Shown: positions 1 through 12,094, numbered from the stretch's first letter. The stretch is DNA of 55,484 nucleotides from Desulfovirgula thermocuniculi DSM 16036 (GCF_000429345.1 NZ_AUBR01000017.1:1-55484), one strand, 5' to 3'. Notes: generated by a model from the letters alone, not told the origin. Made by a program: numbers and translations.

Positions 1-534
<534 letters not shown>

Positions 535-571
535 AAAGCGAGAATATCTTGGCAAAAGGAGGGGGCCGGCG

Positions 572-1984
<1,413 letters not shown>

Positions 1985-1998
1985 GGGGGAAGAAAGCT

Positions 1999-3039
1999 TT
2001 GCGCGAGAACGAGGGCCTTACCTACGCCGCCTGCGGCGTGGACATTGACGCCGCAGGCCGGGCGGTGGAGCTGATCAAAGAAAAGGTGCGGGACGCTTTG
2101 CGCCCGGAAGTGCTGGGTGATATAGGCGGCTTCGGCGGGCTTTTTGCCCTAGACGTTTCCCGCTACCGCCAGCCGGTGCTGGTGGCGGGGACCGACGGCG
2201 TGGGCACCAAGCTCAAGGTGGCCATGCTCATGGACCGCCACGATACCATCGGCATCGATGCCGTAGCCATGTGCGTGAACGACATCCTGGTGCAGGGGGC
2301 GGAGCCCCTCTTCTTCCTCGACTACCTGGCCGTGGGCCGGCTGGTGCCGGAAAAGGTAGCGGCCATTGTCGGCGGGGTGGCCGAGGGCTGCCGCCGGGCC
2401 GGCTGCGCTTTGCTCGGCGGGGAAACGGCGGAAATGCCCGGCTTTTACGGCCCGGAGGAGTACGACCTGGCCGGCTTTGCCGTGGGGGTGGTGGAAAAGG
2501 AGCGCCTCCTTACCGGCGCCGCCATCAGGCCGGGCGACTGCCTGGTGGGCCTGCCCTCCTCCGGTCTGCATTCCAACGGCTTTTCCCTGGCCCGGCGCGT
2601 TTTTTTAGAGGCAGCCGGCTACCGCGTGGACACCTACCTGGAGGAACTCGGGCGCACGGTGGGAGAGGAGATGCTGGAGCCCACGCGCATCTACGTGCGC
2701 GCGGTCCTGCCGCTCCTGGAGCGCTTCGAGGTGCGCGGCCTGGCCCACATTACCGGCGGCGGCATTACCGAAAACCTCCCCCGCATCCTGCCCCCCGGCA
2801 CGCAGGCGGTCGTGCGGCGCGGCAGCTGGCCGGTGCCCCCGGTTTTCGAGCTCATCCGGCGCCTGGGAAAGGTGGAGGAAGGGGAGATGTTCCGCACCTT
2901 TAACATGGGCCTGGGCATGGTGCTGGTGGTGCCTCAAGAGGAGGCGGACGCCCTCGTGGCCTTTCTTGCCGGGCAGGGCGAGAAAGCCTTTATCGTGGGG
3001 GAAGTGGTGAGCGGGGAAAGGAAAGTGCGTTACGTCTAA
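1999..3039 (+). CDS. purM: Phosphoribosylformylglycinamidine cyclo-ligase (AIR synthetase)
   Basis: PurM closes the imidazole ring, converting FGAM and ATP to AIR. Family signatures are [20 protein letters not shown] at the start, [12 protein letters not shown], the [11 protein letters not shown] loop and [16 protein letters not shown]. Length (about 346 residues) is normal. Two starts are possible: GTG 1981, overlapping the purF stop as GTGA but with a poor ribosome site, and TTG 1999, with AGGGGG placed 9 bases upstream. I favour TTG 1999 because weak start codons with strong Shine-Dalgarno sites recur through this window. Translation is probably coupled to purF. Confidence 0.95.
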   Translation: MRENEGLTYAACGVDIDAAGRAVELIKEKVRDALRPEVLGDIGGFGGLFALDVSRYRQPVLVAGTDGVGTKLKVAMLMDRHDTIGIDAVAMCVNDILVQGAEPLFFLDYLAVGRLVPEKVAAIVGGVAEGCRRAGCALLGGETAEMPGFYGPEEYDLAGFAVGVVEKERLLTGAAIRPGDCLVGLPSSGLHSNGFSLARRVFLEAAGYRVDTYLEELGRTVGEEMLEPTRIYVRAVLPLLERFEVRGLAHITGGGITENLPRILPPGTQAVVRRGSWPVPPVFELIRRLGKVEEGEMFRTFNMGLGMVLVVPQEEADALVAFLAGQGEKAFIVGEVVSGERKVRYV

Positions 3040-3120
3040 ACGGCACCCTTTCCCAGGCAGGGCCGCCGAACTGGGGCATCGCACACCCGCTGGAAGTTTT
3101 TGAAAAAGGGGGGAGTTTAA

Positions 3121-3735
3121 ATGGGCAAGCTGCGCCTGGGAGTCCTGGCCTCCGGCAGGGGCTCAAACCTGCAGGCCATCATGGACGCCGCCGCCGCGGG
3201 CAGGCTGGAGGCAGAGGTGGCGGTGGTGGTCAGCGACAAGAAAGAGGCCCTGGCGCTGGAAAGGGCCCGTTCCCGCGGCATACCCGCCGTGCACATCGAC
3301 CCGGGCTCCTTTGCCTCCAAAGAAGACTACGAGGCCGCCGTGGTGGAAACCCTAAACAAGCACGGCGTGGAGCTGGTCTGCCTGGCCGGCTACATGCGCC
3401 TGGTGGGCAAGACCATGCTCCGGGCCTTTCCGAACCGCATCATGAACATCCACCCGGCGCTCCTGCCGGCCTTTCCCGGCCTAAACGCCCAGAAGCAGGC
3501 CGTGGAGTACGGCGTCCGCTACAGCGGCTGCACGGTGCACTTTGTGGACGAGGGCGTGGACACAGGGCCCATCATCCTGCAGGCAGTGGTCCCGGTCCTG
3601 CCCGACGACACCCCCGAAACCCTGGCCGCGCGCATCCTGGAGCAGGAGCACCGCATTTATCCCGAAGCCATTGCCCTCTTCGCCGCCGGCCGCCTGGAGA
3701 TCCGGGGGAGGAAGGTTTACATCAAAGATGCTTAG
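3121..3735 (+). CDS. purN: Phosphoribosylglycinamide formyltransferase (GART)
   Basis: PurN transfers a formyl group from 10-formyltetrahydrofolate to GAR. At 204 residues it has the usual length. It begins with the phosphate-binding segment LASGRGSNLQAI, has NIHPALLPAFPG carrying the catalytic Asn and His, and HFVDEGVDTGPII carrying the catalytic Asp. ATG 3121 follows GGGGGGA at 7 bases. It lies 81 bases after purM, the longest gap in the operon; I see no clear terminator or promoter in that gap. No formate-dependent PurT is visible here. Confidence 0.95.
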   Translation: MGKLRLGVLASGRGSNLQAIMDAAAAGRLEAEVAVVVSDKKEALALERARSRGIPAVHIDPGSFASKEDYEAAVVETLNKHGVELVCLAGYMRLVGKTMLRAFPNRIMNIHPALLPAFPGLNAQKQAVEYGVRYSGCTVHFVDEGVDTGPIILQAVVPVLPDDTPETLAARILEQEHRIYPEAIALFAAGRLEIRGRKVYIKDA

Positions 3736-3752
3736 AGGAGCGTGATTGATGC

Positions 3753-5285
3753 ATGCGCGCCCTCATCAGCGTTTCGGACAAGACGGGCCTCGTGGAGTTT
3801 GCACGGGGGCTGGTGGACCTGGGGGCGGAGCTGATTTCCACCGGCGGCACGGCGCGCGCCCTAAAGGACGCCGGGCTGCCCGTTAAGTACGTCTCCGAAG
3901 TCACCGGTTTCCCGGAGATCCTGGGCGGGAGGGTGAAAACCCTGCACCCGGCCATCCACGCCGGCATCCTGGCCCTGCGCACCCCGGAGCATCTAAAGCA
4001 GCTCGCGGAGCACGATCTTTTGCCCATCGACCTGGTGGTGGTCAACCTCTACCCCTTTAGAGAAACCGTCTCCCGCCCCGGGGTAACCTTTGAGGAGGCC
4101 CTGGAAAACATCGATATCGGTGGGCCGGCCATGCTGCGGGCGGCGGCCAAAAACCACCGCCACGTGCTGGTGGTGGTCAACCCGGCCCGCTACTCCCAGG
4201 TGCTGGAGGCCTTACGGCAAGGGCGGGTAGACGACCGCCTGCGCCTGGAGCTGGCCCGCGAGGCTTTTGCCCACACCGCCGCCTACGATGCCGCCATAGC
4301 CTCCTACCTGCAGGGGCAGCTGCAGGAAGAGGACCTCTTCCCCCCTGCCTACGTGCTGGCCGCCGAGCTGCGGCAGGTCCTGCGCTACGGGGAGAACCCC
4401 CACCAAAAGGCGGCCTTTTACCGGGACCCCACCGCACGCGGCCCCTCCATTGCCGGCGCCGTGCAGTTGGCCGGCAAGGAGCTTTCCTACAACAACATCC
4501 TGGACCTGGACGCCGCCCTGGCCCTGGTGCGGGAATTTGCCGAACCCACGGCGGTAATCGTCAAGCACAACAACCCCTGCGGGGTGGCCAGCGCGCCGGA
4601 TCTGGCCACCGCCTACCGCCGCGCCTATGAAGGGGACCCGGTGTCGGCCTTCGGGGGTATTGTGGCCTGCAACCGGGAGGTGGACGCGGCAACGGCCCGG
4701 GAAATGTCCCGCATCTTCCTGGAGGCCGTCATCGCGCCCGGCTTCAGCGCCGAGGCCCTGGAGATCCTCACCCAAAAGCCCGACCTGCGGCTTTTAAAGA
4801 CCGGCCCCCTGGAGGAAGCCTCCGCCGAGCGGTGGGAGGTGCGCCGGGTCAGCGGCGGCCTGCTGGTCCAGGAGAGGGACCGGGAGGTAATCCGCCCCGC
4901 GCAGCTAAAAACGGTCACGGCCAAAGAGCCTACCTCCGAGCAAATGGCCGAACTCATCTTTGCCATGACCATCGTCAAGCACGTCAAGTCCAACGCCATC
5001 GTGGTTACCAAAGACCGCCAGCTCCTGGGCGTGGGCGCCGGGCAGATGAACCGGGTAGGCGCGGCGCGCCTCGCCCTGGCCCAGGCCGGCGAAAAGGCCC
5101 GGGGCGCGGTGCTGGCTTCGGACGCCTTCTTCCCCTTCCGGGACACCGTGGACGAGGCGGCCAGGTACGGCATTGCCGCCATCATCCAGCCCGGGGGCTC
5201 GCTGCGGGACCAGGATTCCATTGAGGCCTGTAACGAGCACGGCATAGCCATGGTCTTTACGGGCATACGCCACTTCAAGCACTAA
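3753..5285 (+). CDS. purH: Bifunctional AICAR formyltransferase / IMP cyclohydrolase
   Basis: PurH performs the last two steps to IMP. The N-terminal MGS-like cyclohydrolase domain (about residues 1-145) shows [19 protein letters not shown] and [15 protein letters not shown]; the AICARFT domain follows, with [24 protein letters not shown] and the catalytic VKHNNPCG motif. The 510-residue length is typical. The nearby hisHF product releases AICAR, a PurH substrate, so the pur and his operons lying next to each other connect two pathways that share this intermediate. Confidence 0.96.
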   Translation: MRALISVSDKTGLVEFARGLVDLGAELISTGGTARALKDAGLPVKYVSEVTGFPEILGGRVKTLHPAIHAGILALRTPEHLKQLAEHDLLPIDLVVVNLYPFRETVSRPGVTFEEALENIDIGGPAMLRAAAKNHRHVLVVVNPARYSQVLEALRQGRVDDRLRLELAREAFAHTAAYDAAIASYLQGQLQEEDLFPPAYVLAAELRQVLRYGENPHQKAAFYRDPTARGPSIAGAVQLAGKELSYNNILDLDAALALVREFAEPTAVIVKHNNPCGVASAPDLATAYRRAYEGDPVSAFGGIVACNREVDAATAREMSRIFLEAVIAPGFSAEALEILTQKPDLRLLKTGPLEEASAERWEVRRVSGGLLVQERDREVIRPAQLKTVTAKEPTSEQMAELIFAMTIVKHVKSNAIVVTKDRQLLGVGAGQMNRVGAARLALAQAGEKARGAVLASDAFFPFRDTVDEAARYGIAAIIQPGGSLRDQDSIEACNEHGIAMVFTGIRHFKH

Positions 5286-5306
5286 CAGGGGGGCGGTGCA
5301 GGGCCA

Positions 5307-6587
5307 ATGAAGGTACTGGTAGTGGGCGGGGGAGGCCGAGAGCACGCCCTGGTGTGGAAAATCGCCCAGAGCCCACGGGTAAAGGAGATTTTCTGCGCGC
5401 CCGGCAACGCCGGCATTGCTTCCCTGGCCCGGTGCGTGCCCATAGGCGCGGAGGACGTGCGCGGCCTTGTGGAGTTTGCGCGCCGGGAAAAGATCGACCT
5501 CACCGTGGTGGGTCCCGAAGCCCCCCTCACCCTGGGCATTGTGGACGAGTTCTCCGCCGCCGGCCTGGCCATCTTCGGGCCCAGTGCCCGCGCGGCGGCC
5601 ATTGAAGGAAGCAAGGTCTTTGCCAAGCAGCTCATGGCCAAATACGGCATCCCCACCGCGGGCTTTGCCGTCTTTGACGACCACGCTGCCGCGCGCCGCT
5701 ATATCAGCGAAAAGGGCGCCCCCATAGTGGTGAAGGCCGACGGGCTGGCCGCCGGCAAGGGAGCGGTGGTGTGCCGCACGGTGGAGGAGGCGCTATCCGC
5801 CGTAGAGGAAATCATGGTTAAGGGCGTCTTCGGGGAAGCCGGACGGCGGGTGGTGGTGGAAGAGTTCCTGGAGGGCGAGGAGGCCAGCGTGCTGGCCTTC
5901 ACCGACGGGGAAACGGTCATCCCCATGCTGCCGGCGCAGGACCACAAGCAGGTCTACGACGGCGACCGGGGCCCCAACACGGGCGGCATGGGCGCCTATG
6001 CGCCCGCCCCGGTATGCACGCCGGAGGTCATGCGGGCGGTGGAGGAGCAGATCCTCCGGCCCACCGTGCGCGCCATGGCCCGGGAGGGGCGCCCCTACCG
6101 GGGCGTGCTCTACGCGGGGCTGATGATCACCCCCCAAGGGCCCAAGGTGCTGGAGTTCAACGCCCGCTTTGGCGACCCTGAGGCCCAGCCGCTGCTTATG
6201 CTCATGGCCAGCGACCTGGTGGAGGTCATGGAGGCGGTGCTGGGGGGCCGCCTGGCCGAAACGCAGGTGCGCTGGCACGAGGGGGCTGCCGTCTGCGTGG
6301 TGCTGGCCTCGGGCGGTTACCCGGGGCCATACCGCAAAGGGTTCCCCATCAGCGGCCTGGAGGAAGCGGCCTCCCGCCACCCGGGCGTGGTGGTCTTTCA
6401 CGCCGGCACGGCCCTGGCGGAGGGAAGGGTCGTCACCGCCGGAGGAAGGGTGCTGGGGGTAACGGCGCGCGCGGAAAGCATTGAAGCGGCCATCGCCGGC
6501 GCCTATGCCGCCGTCGGCGAGATAAGCTTTGAAGGCATGCACTACCGGCGGGACATCGGGCAAAAGGCCCTGCAGAGAAAAAAATAG
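5307..6587 (+). CDS. purD: Phosphoribosylamine-glycine ligase
   Basis: PurD, an ATP-grasp ligase, joins phosphoribosylamine and glycine to give GAR. The N-terminal VLVVGGGGREHALVWK, the ATP-grasp segment VVKADGLAAGKGAVV, the GPNTGGMGAYAPAP signature and LEFNARFGDPEAQ are all present. At 426 residues it has the normal length. It starts 21 bases after purH behind GGGGGGCGG. It is the last gene of the purine operon, and a terminator-like hairpin follows within 25 bases. Confidence 0.96.
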   Translation: MKVLVVGGGGREHALVWKIAQSPRVKEIFCAPGNAGIASLARCVPIGAEDVRGLVEFARREKIDLTVVGPEAPLTLGIVDEFSAAGLAIFGPSARAAAIEGSKVFAKQLMAKYGIPTAGFAVFDDHAAARRYISEKGAPIVVKADGLAAGKGAVVCRTVEEALSAVEEIMVKGVFGEAGRRVVVEEFLEGEEASVLAFTDGETVIPMLPAQDHKQVYDGDRGPNTGGMGAYAPAPVCTPEVMRAVEEQILRPTVRAMAREGRPYRGVLYAGLMITPQGPKVLEFNARFGDPEAQPLLMLMASDLVEVMEAVLGGRLAETQVRWHEGAAVCVVLASGGYPGPYRKGFPISGLEEAASRHPGVVVFHAGTALAEGRVVTAGGRVLGVTARAESIEAAIAGAYAAVGEISFEGMHYRRDIGQKALQRKK

Positions 6588-6610
6588 CATCGGTACGGGC
6601 AGGGCATTTG

Positions 6611-6640
6611 AGGGGCGCCGCCTCTGGTGCCCTTTTCTTT
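6611..6640 (+). terminator. Rho-independent terminator after purD
   Basis: GGGCGCC (6613-6619) pairs with GGTGCCC (6626-6632) with one G-U pair, six loop bases, and a TTTTCTTT tract. It lies between purD and yerC, so it separates the purine operon from the histidine unit. Confidence 0.7.
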
Positions 6641-6702
6641 GTTAAAGTAAAAAAGGATTTTTTTGCCCGGCGTCGAAGTGCATACCGGAAGGGGGGCGGC
6701 CA

Positions 6703-7005
6703 ATGGCGTACACCGGTAAGCTCAGGGACCCGCTGCTGGATGAGCTTTTCGCGGCCATCCTTACCCTGCGGGATATAGACGAGTGCTACCAGTTTTTTGA
6801 AGACATATGCACCGTAGCCGAGCTTAAAGCCATGGCCCAGCGGCTGGCGGTGGCCAAAATGCTGCAGGAGAACCGCACCTACGCGGAAATCGCCGCCCGC
6901 ACGGGGGCCAGCACGGCCACCATCAGCCGCGTCAAGCGCTGCCTGAACTACGGCGCCGACGGTTACAAGCTGGTGCTGGCCAGGCTCGGGGCAAAGGGGG
7001 GATAG
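6703..7005 (+). CDS. YerC/YecD family TrpR-like regulator
   Basis: This 100-residue protein belongs to the TrpR-superfamily proteins annotated as YerC/YecD. Its C-terminal half is a helix-turn-helix: RTYAEIAARTGASTATISRV. It starts at ATG 6703 behind GGGGGGCGG and ends 6 bases before hisD, so it is very likely co-transcribed with the his genes. From memory, comparative genomics of Firmicutes predicts that members of this family repress histidine genes (called HisR); the position here agrees. I could not recognise an operator in 6641-6702. Function as a his repressor is inference. Confidence 0.85.
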   Translation: MAYTGKLRDPLLDELFAAILTLRDIDECYQFFEDICTVAELKAMAQRLAVAKMLQENRTYAEIAARTGASTATISRVKRCLNYGADGYKLVLARLGAKGG

Positions 7006-7011
7006 TGCCCG

Positions 7012-8313
7012 GTGGTGAGGATTTTGGAGGCGTCAGCGGTGCAGGCGGTGGAGGAACTGCTCGCCCGCCGCCGGGAAGAAAACAGGGAAGTGGAACTGCG
7101 AGTGGCGGAGATCATCGCGGACGTCAGGGCGAAGGGAGATGAGGCCCTCTGCCGCTACACCGCGCTTTTTGACGGGTGCCACCTCCGCCCGGAAGAGCTG
7201 AGGGTGCCTCCCGAGGAGGCGTTGGCGGCCACAAAAGAGGTGGGCGCGGAATTCCTGGCCGCCCTGGAGGCGGCGGCGGAAAACATTACCGCCTACCACC
7301 GCCGCCAGCTGGCCGGCTCATGGCTGGAAGCCGGCAGGCAGGGCCTGCTGGTCGGACAGCTGGTGCGCCCCCTCAAGCGGGTGGGCATTTACATCCCCGG
7401 AGGAAGGGCGGCCTACCCCTCCTCCGTGCTCATGACCGCCCTTCCCGCCAGGGTGGCCGGGGTGAGGGAAATCGTCATGGTCTCCCCGCCCGATCACCGG
7501 GGGAGGATCAACCCCCACACGCTGGCAGCCGCCGTGCGGGCCGGGGTAACAGAAATCTACCGCCTCGGCGGGGCCCAGGCCGTTGCCGCCCTGGCCTACG
7601 GCACGGAAACCATCAGGCCGGTGGAAAAAATCGTGGGCCCGGGCAACCTCTACGTAACCGTGGCCAAGCGGCAGGTCTTCGGGCAGGTGGACATCGACAT
7701 GCTGGCCGGACCCAGCGAGATAGCGGTGGTGGCCGACGGCACGGCCGAGCCGCGCTACGTGGCCGCGGACATGCTCTCCCAGGCCGAGCACGATCCCCTG
7801 GCCAGGGCGCTGCTCTTTACCCCGGAAAGACCCCTGGCCCTGGCCGTAAGGGAGGAGCTGGAAAGGCAGCTGCGCGACCTCCCCCGCCGGGAAATTGCCG
7901 GGGAAGCCCTGGCCAGGCACGGGGCCATCGTCGTTACCAGGGACCTGGGGGAGGCCGTGGAGCTGGCCGACCGCTTTGCCCCCGAGCACCTGGAGCTAAT
8001 GGTGCGGGACCCCTTCCTCTGGCTGGGGCGCATTACCGCCGCCGGAGCCGTTTTCCTGGGACCCCATGCGCCGGAACCCCTGGGCGACTACCTGGCCGGC
8101 CCCAGCCACGTTCTGCCCACCGGGGGTACGGCCCGCTTCAGCTCCCCGCTGGGCGTGGAGACGTTTTTAAAGAAAATAAGCCTTATCGCCTGTTCGGAAG
8201 AGGCGCTTTTAAGCATGGCCGGCCACATTGCCGCCCTGGCGCGCGTGGAAGGCCTGGAAGCCCACGCCCGGGCTGTGGAGATGAGAACCGCAGAAAGGAA
8301 GAACCGCCGATGA
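7012..8313 (+). CDS. hisD: Histidinol dehydrogenase
   Basis: HisD oxidises L-histidinol to histidine in two NAD-dependent steps. The 433-residue protein shows VGIYIPGGRAAYPSSVLM, VGPGNLYVTVAKRQVFG, DMLAGPSEIAVVAD, the Zn-site-containing QAEHDPLARA and GPSHVLPTGGTARFSSPLG. GTG 7012 or GTG 7015 can serve as the start. The gene is the first enzyme of a compact his operon; hisG and hisZ, which often precede hisD, are not in this window. Confidence 0.96.
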   Translation: MVRILEASAVQAVEELLARRREENREVELRVAEIIADVRAKGDEALCRYTALFDGCHLRPEELRVPPEEALAATKEVGAEFLAALEAAAENITAYHRRQLAGSWLEAGRQGLLVGQLVRPLKRVGIYIPGGRAAYPSSVLMTALPARVAGVREIVMVSPPDHRGRINPHTLAAAVRAGVTEIYRLGGAQAVAALAYGTETIRPVEKIVGPGNLYVTVAKRQVFGQVDIDMLAGPSEIAVVADGTAEPRYVAADMLSQAEHDPLARALLFTPERPLALAVREELERQLRDLPRREIAGEALARHGAIVVTRDLGEAVELADRFAPEHLELMVRDPFLWLGRITAAGAVFLGPHAPEPLGDYLAGPSHVLPTGGTARFSSPLGVETFLKKISLIACSEEALLSMAGHIAALARVEGLEAHARAVEMRTAERKNRR

Positions 8314-9404
8314 GCTTCTCCTTTGACCCCGGCGCGCTGTTCCGCCGGGACCTGCAAGACCTGGTTCCCTACGAAGTGCAAGGCACCGCCGACTTTACCG
8401 TAAAGCTCGATGCCAACGAAAGCCCCTTCGGCCTCCCCGCCGCCGTGCGCGAGGAGATCTGCCGGGAGCTTACCGTGCGCTCCTTTAACCGCTACCCGGA
8501 CCCCCTGGCGCGGGAGCTGGTGGCGGACCTCTCCCGGCACACGGGCGTCCCGGCAGAAGGGATACTGGCCGGCAACGGTTCAGACGAGTTGATCCTCACC
8601 CTGCTTTTAGCCTTCGGCACCGGTGGAAAGGCGGTCATCACCCCGCCCACCTTTCCCATGTACGAGGTGCACGCCCGCATCGCGGGGGCAAAGCCGGTGG
8701 CCGTGCCGCGGCAGGGGGAAAGCTTTGCGCTGGACGTAGATGGCGTAATTGCCGCCGCCGGGCAGCCGGAAACGCGCCTGGTGTTTATCTGCTCCCCCAA
8801 CAACCCCACGGGAAACGCCACCAGCCTGGCGGAGCTGGAGGCCGTCCTGAAAAGCTGCCGCGCCCTGGTGGTGGTGGACGAGGCCTACCAGGAATTCGGC
8901 GGCGAGACCGCCCTGCCGCTGCTCGGGCGCTACCCCAACCTGGTGGTGCTGCGCACTTTTTCCAAGGCCTTCGGCCTGGCCGGCCTGCGGGTGGGCTACC
9001 TCCTGGCCCGCCCGGAGGTGGTGCGCCAGCTCAAGCGCGTTAAACAGCCGTACAACTTAAATGCCTTTTCCCAGCTGGCCGCCCGGGCAGCCCTCAAGCA
9101 CTGGGAAGAGTACCGGCGGCTGATTGCGGCCATAAAGGAGGAAAGGGAGGAGCTTTACCGGGAGCTCTGCCTCCTGCCGGGCGTAAAGGCCCACCCCAGC
9201 GAGGCCAACTTCATCCTCTTCCGCACACCTTTACCGGCCGAGGAGGTGCACCGTCACCTTTTGGCGAATGGTATATTAATCCGCAGGCTCGGCGGCCCCG
9301 GGCTGGAAGGATACCTGCGGGTGACGGTGGGCAAGAGGGATGAAAACCGGTTGTTCCTGGAAAAGCTAAGGGAGGCCCTGCAAACCGGGGGGTGTGCCAG
9401 ATAA
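8310..9404 (+). CDS. hisC: Histidinol-phosphate aminotransferase
   Basis: HisC is a class I/II PLP aminotransferase converting imidazole acetol phosphate to histidinol phosphate. I placed the start at ATG 8310, which overlaps the hisD stop as ATGA; the longer open frame upstream is only a shadow of hisD. The 364-residue protein has KLDANESPFG, FICSPNNPTGN, VVVDEAYQEF and the PLP-lysine segment RTFSKAFGLAGLRVGY. Some bacterial HisC enzymes also work on aromatic keto acids, which the sequence alone cannot settle. Confidence 0.95.
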   Translation: MSFSFDPGALFRRDLQDLVPYEVQGTADFTVKLDANESPFGLPAAVREEICRELTVRSFNRYPDPLARELVADLSRHTGVPAEGILAGNGSDELILTLLLAFGTGGKAVITPPTFPMYEVHARIAGAKPVAVPRQGESFALDVDGVIAAAGQPETRLVFICSPNNPTGNATSLAELEAVLKSCRALVVVDEAYQEFGGETALPLLGRYPNLVVLRTFSKAFGLAGLRVGYLLARPEVVRQLKRVKQPYNLNAFSQLAARAALKHWEEYRRLIAAIKEEREELYRELCLLPGVKAHPSEANFILFRTPLPAEEVHRHLLANGILIRRLGGPGLEGYLRVTVGKRDENRLFLEKLREALQTGGCAR

Positions 9405-9994
9405 AGAGAACGGCCAGCATCAAGCGCCGCACGGGCGAAACGGAAGTGGAGGTTCACCTCGATCTGGACGGCACGGGCCGGTACCGGGTCGAAACGGGCA
9501 TCGGCTTTTTTAATCACCTGCTCTGTCTCCTGGCCCGGCACGCCTGCTTTGACCTGCACGTGCTTGCCCGGGGCGACCTGGAAGTGGACGGGCACCACAC
9601 GGTGGAGGACGTGGGCATCTGCCTGGGCCTGGCCCTGCGGGAAGCGCTGGGCACCAAGGAGGGCATTGCCCGCTACGGCCAGGCCCTCCTCCCCATGGAC
9701 GATGCCCTGGTGCTGGTGGCGGTGGATCTCTGCGGAAGGGGATACCTGGGCTACCGGGCCGAGCTGCCCGCGGAGAGGGTGGGCAACTTTGAAACGGAGC
9801 TGGTGGAAGAATTCCTGCGGGCCGCAGCCGCCAACGGCCAGTTTACCCTGCACGTGCAGCTTTTAGCCGGGCGCAACACCCATCACATCGCCGAGGCCAT
9901 TTTCAAGGGCCTGGGGCGCGCCCTGCGGGCCGCCGCGGCCCTGGATCCGCGGGAAAGCGGCGTCCCTTCCACCAAGGGGGTGCTCTCTTCGTGA
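9392..9994 (+). CDS. hisB: Imidazoleglycerol-phosphate dehydratase
   Basis: HisB dehydrates IGP to imidazole acetol phosphate. It is the monofunctional form (200 residues), without a histidinol phosphatase domain, so that phosphatase must be encoded elsewhere. Mn-binding motifs are visible: DGHHTVEDVGICLG and GRNTHHIAEAIFK, plus TGIGFFNHLL. The GTG 9392 start overlaps the end of hisC by 13 bases. Confidence 0.95.
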   Translation: MCQIKRTASIKRRTGETEVEVHLDLDGTGRYRVETGIGFFNHLLCLLARHACFDLHVLARGDLEVDGHHTVEDVGICLGLALREALGTKEGIARYGQALLPMDDALVLVAVDLCGRGYLGYRAELPAERVGNFETELVEEFLRAAAANGQFTLHVQLLAGRNTHHIAEAIFKGLGRALRAAAALDPRESGVPSTKGVLSS

Positions 9995-10602
9995 TTGCCG
10001 TAGTCGACTACGGGATGGGAAATTTGCGCAGCGTCCACAAGGCCCTGGAGAGGGAGGGCATCCCGGCCAGGGTTACCCGGGACCCCGCAGAGGTAGAGGA
10101 GGCCCGGGGCGTGATCCTGCCCGGCGTGGGGGCCTTCGGGGACGCCATGGCCAACCTTGCCGCCAGCGGCCTGGACCAGGCCGTCAAGAGGGCCGTTGCC
10201 GCAGGAAAGCCTCTCCTGGGCATCTGCCTGGGCCTCCAGCTGCTCTTCGAGGAAAGCGAGGAGTTCGGGGCCACCAGGGGCCTGGGCATTTTCCCCGGGC
10301 GGGTGCGCCGCATATCCTGGGGAGTGAAAACCCCCCACATGGGCTGGAACCAGGTACACTTTAAAAAAGAAACCCCCCTGGCCCGGGGGATTCCCAGCGG
10401 CGCCCATTTTTACTTTGTGCACTCCTACTACGTGGAGCCGGCAGACGAGGACCTGGTGGCCGGCGTCACCGATTACGGCAGGGTTTTCCCTGCCCTGGTG
10501 GGCCGGGGAAAGGTCTGGGGCATCCAGTTCCACCCGGAAAAAAGCAGTGCCCTGGGGCTCAAGATTCTACAAAATTTTGGGGAGTTGGTGGCTAAATGTT
10601 AA
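9991..10602 (+). CDS. hisH: Imidazole glycerol phosphate synthase, glutaminase subunit
   Basis: HisH supplies ammonia to HisF. This class I glutamine amidotransferase has the nucleophile in LLGICLGLQLLFE and the His-Glu pair in GIQFHPEKS. Its 203 residues and VDYGMGNLRSV start are typical. GTG 9991 overlaps the hisB stop and has GGGGGTG 8 bases upstream. It acts as a heterodimer with the HisF encoded two genes downstream. Confidence 0.95.
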   Translation: MIAVVDYGMGNLRSVHKALEREGIPARVTRDPAEVEEARGVILPGVGAFGDAMANLAASGLDQAVKRAVAAGKPLLGICLGLQLLFEESEEFGATRGLGIFPGRVRRISWGVKTPHMGWNQVHFKKETPLARGIPSGAHFYFVHSYYVEPADEDLVAGVTDYGRVFPALVGRGKVWGIQFHPEKSSALGLKILQNFGELVAKC

Positions 10603-11342
10603 TCATCCCGGCAATTGACCTGCGGGCGGGCAAGTGCGTGCGCCTGGTAGAGGGCCGCCTGGACAGGGAAACCGTCTACTCCGACGACCCCGTAGCCATG
10701 GCCAGGCTCTGGGAAGCCATGGGGGCTCCCTGGCTGCACGTCGTAGATCTGGACGGGGCCTTTACCGGCTCCCCTAAAAACTGGGAAATAATCCGCGGCA
10801 TCCTCGGCGCCGTGCGCATCCCCGTGCAGGTGGGAGGGGGCATCCGGGAAATGGCCGTCATCGAGAAGCTCCTGGAGATGGGGGCTTCCAGGGTCATCCT
10901 GGGCACGGTGGCCATCATTAACCCGGGGCTGGTGGCCGAAGCCTGCGCGCGCTACGGCGAGTGCATCGTGGTGGGCATAGACGCCAAAAACGGCAAGGTG
11001 GCCATTGAGGGCTGGGGGGTTACGGCGGAGAAAAAGGCCCTGGACCTGGCCCTGGAAATGAAGGACCTGGGTGTGAAACGCCTGGTCTTTACCGATATCT
11101 GGCGCGACGGCACGTTAAAGGGACCGAACCTGGCGGCCATCGAAGAAGTGGCCAGGGTAACGAACCTTAAGATCATCGCCTCCGGCGGCGTCTCCAGCCT
11201 GCACGACCTCCACCAGTTGAAGGCCCTGGAACCGCTGGGCGTGGAAGCAATCATTGTCGGCAAGGCCCTTTACACCGGGGCCATCAACCTGCAGGAGGCG
11301 CTAACCCTTTTCAAGGAAAAGGCGGAGGAAAAGGTATGCTGA
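10596..11342 (+). CDS. hisA: ProFAR isomerase
   Basis: HisA is the (beta-alpha)8-barrel isomerase that converts ProFAR to PRFAR. It begins [19 protein letters not shown], with the catalytic Asp in AIDLR, and has VQVGGGIRE and [12 protein letters not shown] phosphate-binding motifs. At 248 residues it is complete. ATG 10596 overlaps the end of hisH by 7 bases, and the stop overlaps hisF. It is distinguished from HisF by its N-terminus. Confidence 0.95.
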   Translation: MLIIPAIDLRAGKCVRLVEGRLDRETVYSDDPVAMARLWEAMGAPWLHVVDLDGAFTGSPKNWEIIRGILGAVRIPVQVGGGIREMAVIEKLLEMGASRVILGTVAIINPGLVAEACARYGECIVVGIDAKNGKVAIEGWGVTAEKKALDLALEMKDLGVKRLVFTDIWRDGTLKGPNLAAIEEVARVTNLKIIASGGVSSLHDLHQLKALEPLGVEAIIVGKALYTGAINLQEALTLFKEKAEEKVC

Positions 11343-12094
11343 CCAAGCGCATCATACCCTGCCTGGACGTGCGCGACGGCAGGGTGGTCAAGGGAGTCAA
11401 TTTTATAAATTTGCGCGATGCCGGGGACCCGGTGGAGCTGGCCGCCTTTTACGACCGCGAGGGGGCCGACGAACTGGTCTTCCTGGACATCACCGCCTCC
11501 GCACAGGGGCGCAAGACGGTCCTGGAAATGGTCTACCGCACGGCGGGGGAGGTTTTCATCCCCTTTACGGTGGGCGGCGGCATAGACTCCCTGGAGGACA
11601 TCAGGGCCATTTTAAGCGCCGGTGCGGATAAAGTCTCCATTAATACCGCCGCCGTGAAAAACCCCCGCCTGGTGGCCGAAGCGGCAAGGCGCTTTGGCAG
11701 CCAGTGCATTGTGGTGGCCATCGACGCCCGGCGGGCGGGGGAGGGCAGGTGGGAGGTGTACACCCACGGCGGGCGTGCCCCCACGGGCATAGACGCCGTG
11801 TGGTGGGCCCGCAGGGTGGAGGAGCTGGGGGCGGGGGAGATACTGCTCACCAGCATGGACAGGGACGGCACCAAGGACGGATACGACCTGGAGCTCACCC
11901 TGGCCGTGGCGCGGGCGGTAAACATCCCGGTGATCGCCTCCGGGGGGGCCGGTACTTTAGAGCACATTGCCGCAGGGCTGACGCTGGGCGAGGCCGATGC
12001 GGCCCTGGCGGCCTCCATCTTCCACTTCGGGGAGTACACCATCCGCCAGGTTAAGGAGTACCTTGCCGCGAGGGGCATACCGGTGAGGCTTTAA
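11336..12094 (+). CDS. hisF: Imidazole glycerol phosphate synthase, cyclase subunit
   Basis: HisF makes IGP and AICAR from PRFAR and the ammonia delivered by HisH. The 252-residue barrel starts [19 protein letters not shown] with the catalytic Asp in LDVRDG, and carries the second catalytic Asp in [16 protein letters not shown] and IASGGAGT bind phosphate. The start overlaps hisA by 7 bases. AICAR released here feeds PurH from the adjacent purine operon. Confidence 0.96.
   Translation: MLTKRIIPCLDVRDGRVVKGVNFINLRDAGDPVELAAFYDREGADELVFLDITASAQGRKTVLEMVYRTAGEVFIPFTVGGGIDSLEDIRAILSAGADKVSINTAAVKNPRLVAEAARRFGSQCIVVAIDARRAGEGRWEVYTHGGRAPTGIDAVWWARRVEELGAGEILLTSMDRDGTKDGYDLELTLAVARAVNIPVIASGGAGTLEHIAAGLTLGEADAALAASIFHFGEYTIRQVKEYLAARGIPVRL

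Noticed and set aside
6588-6702. Possible T-box or histidine leader before yerC-hisD
   Set aside because: No T-box core sequence, no leader peptide with His codons and no second hairpin was seen; only the purD terminator is supported.
7176-9404. A 742-codon plus-strand frame that begins inside hisD
   Set aside because: The first 380 codons are an out-of-frame reading of hisD, rich in Gly, Pro and Arg; only the part from ATG 8310 (hisC) is a real gene.
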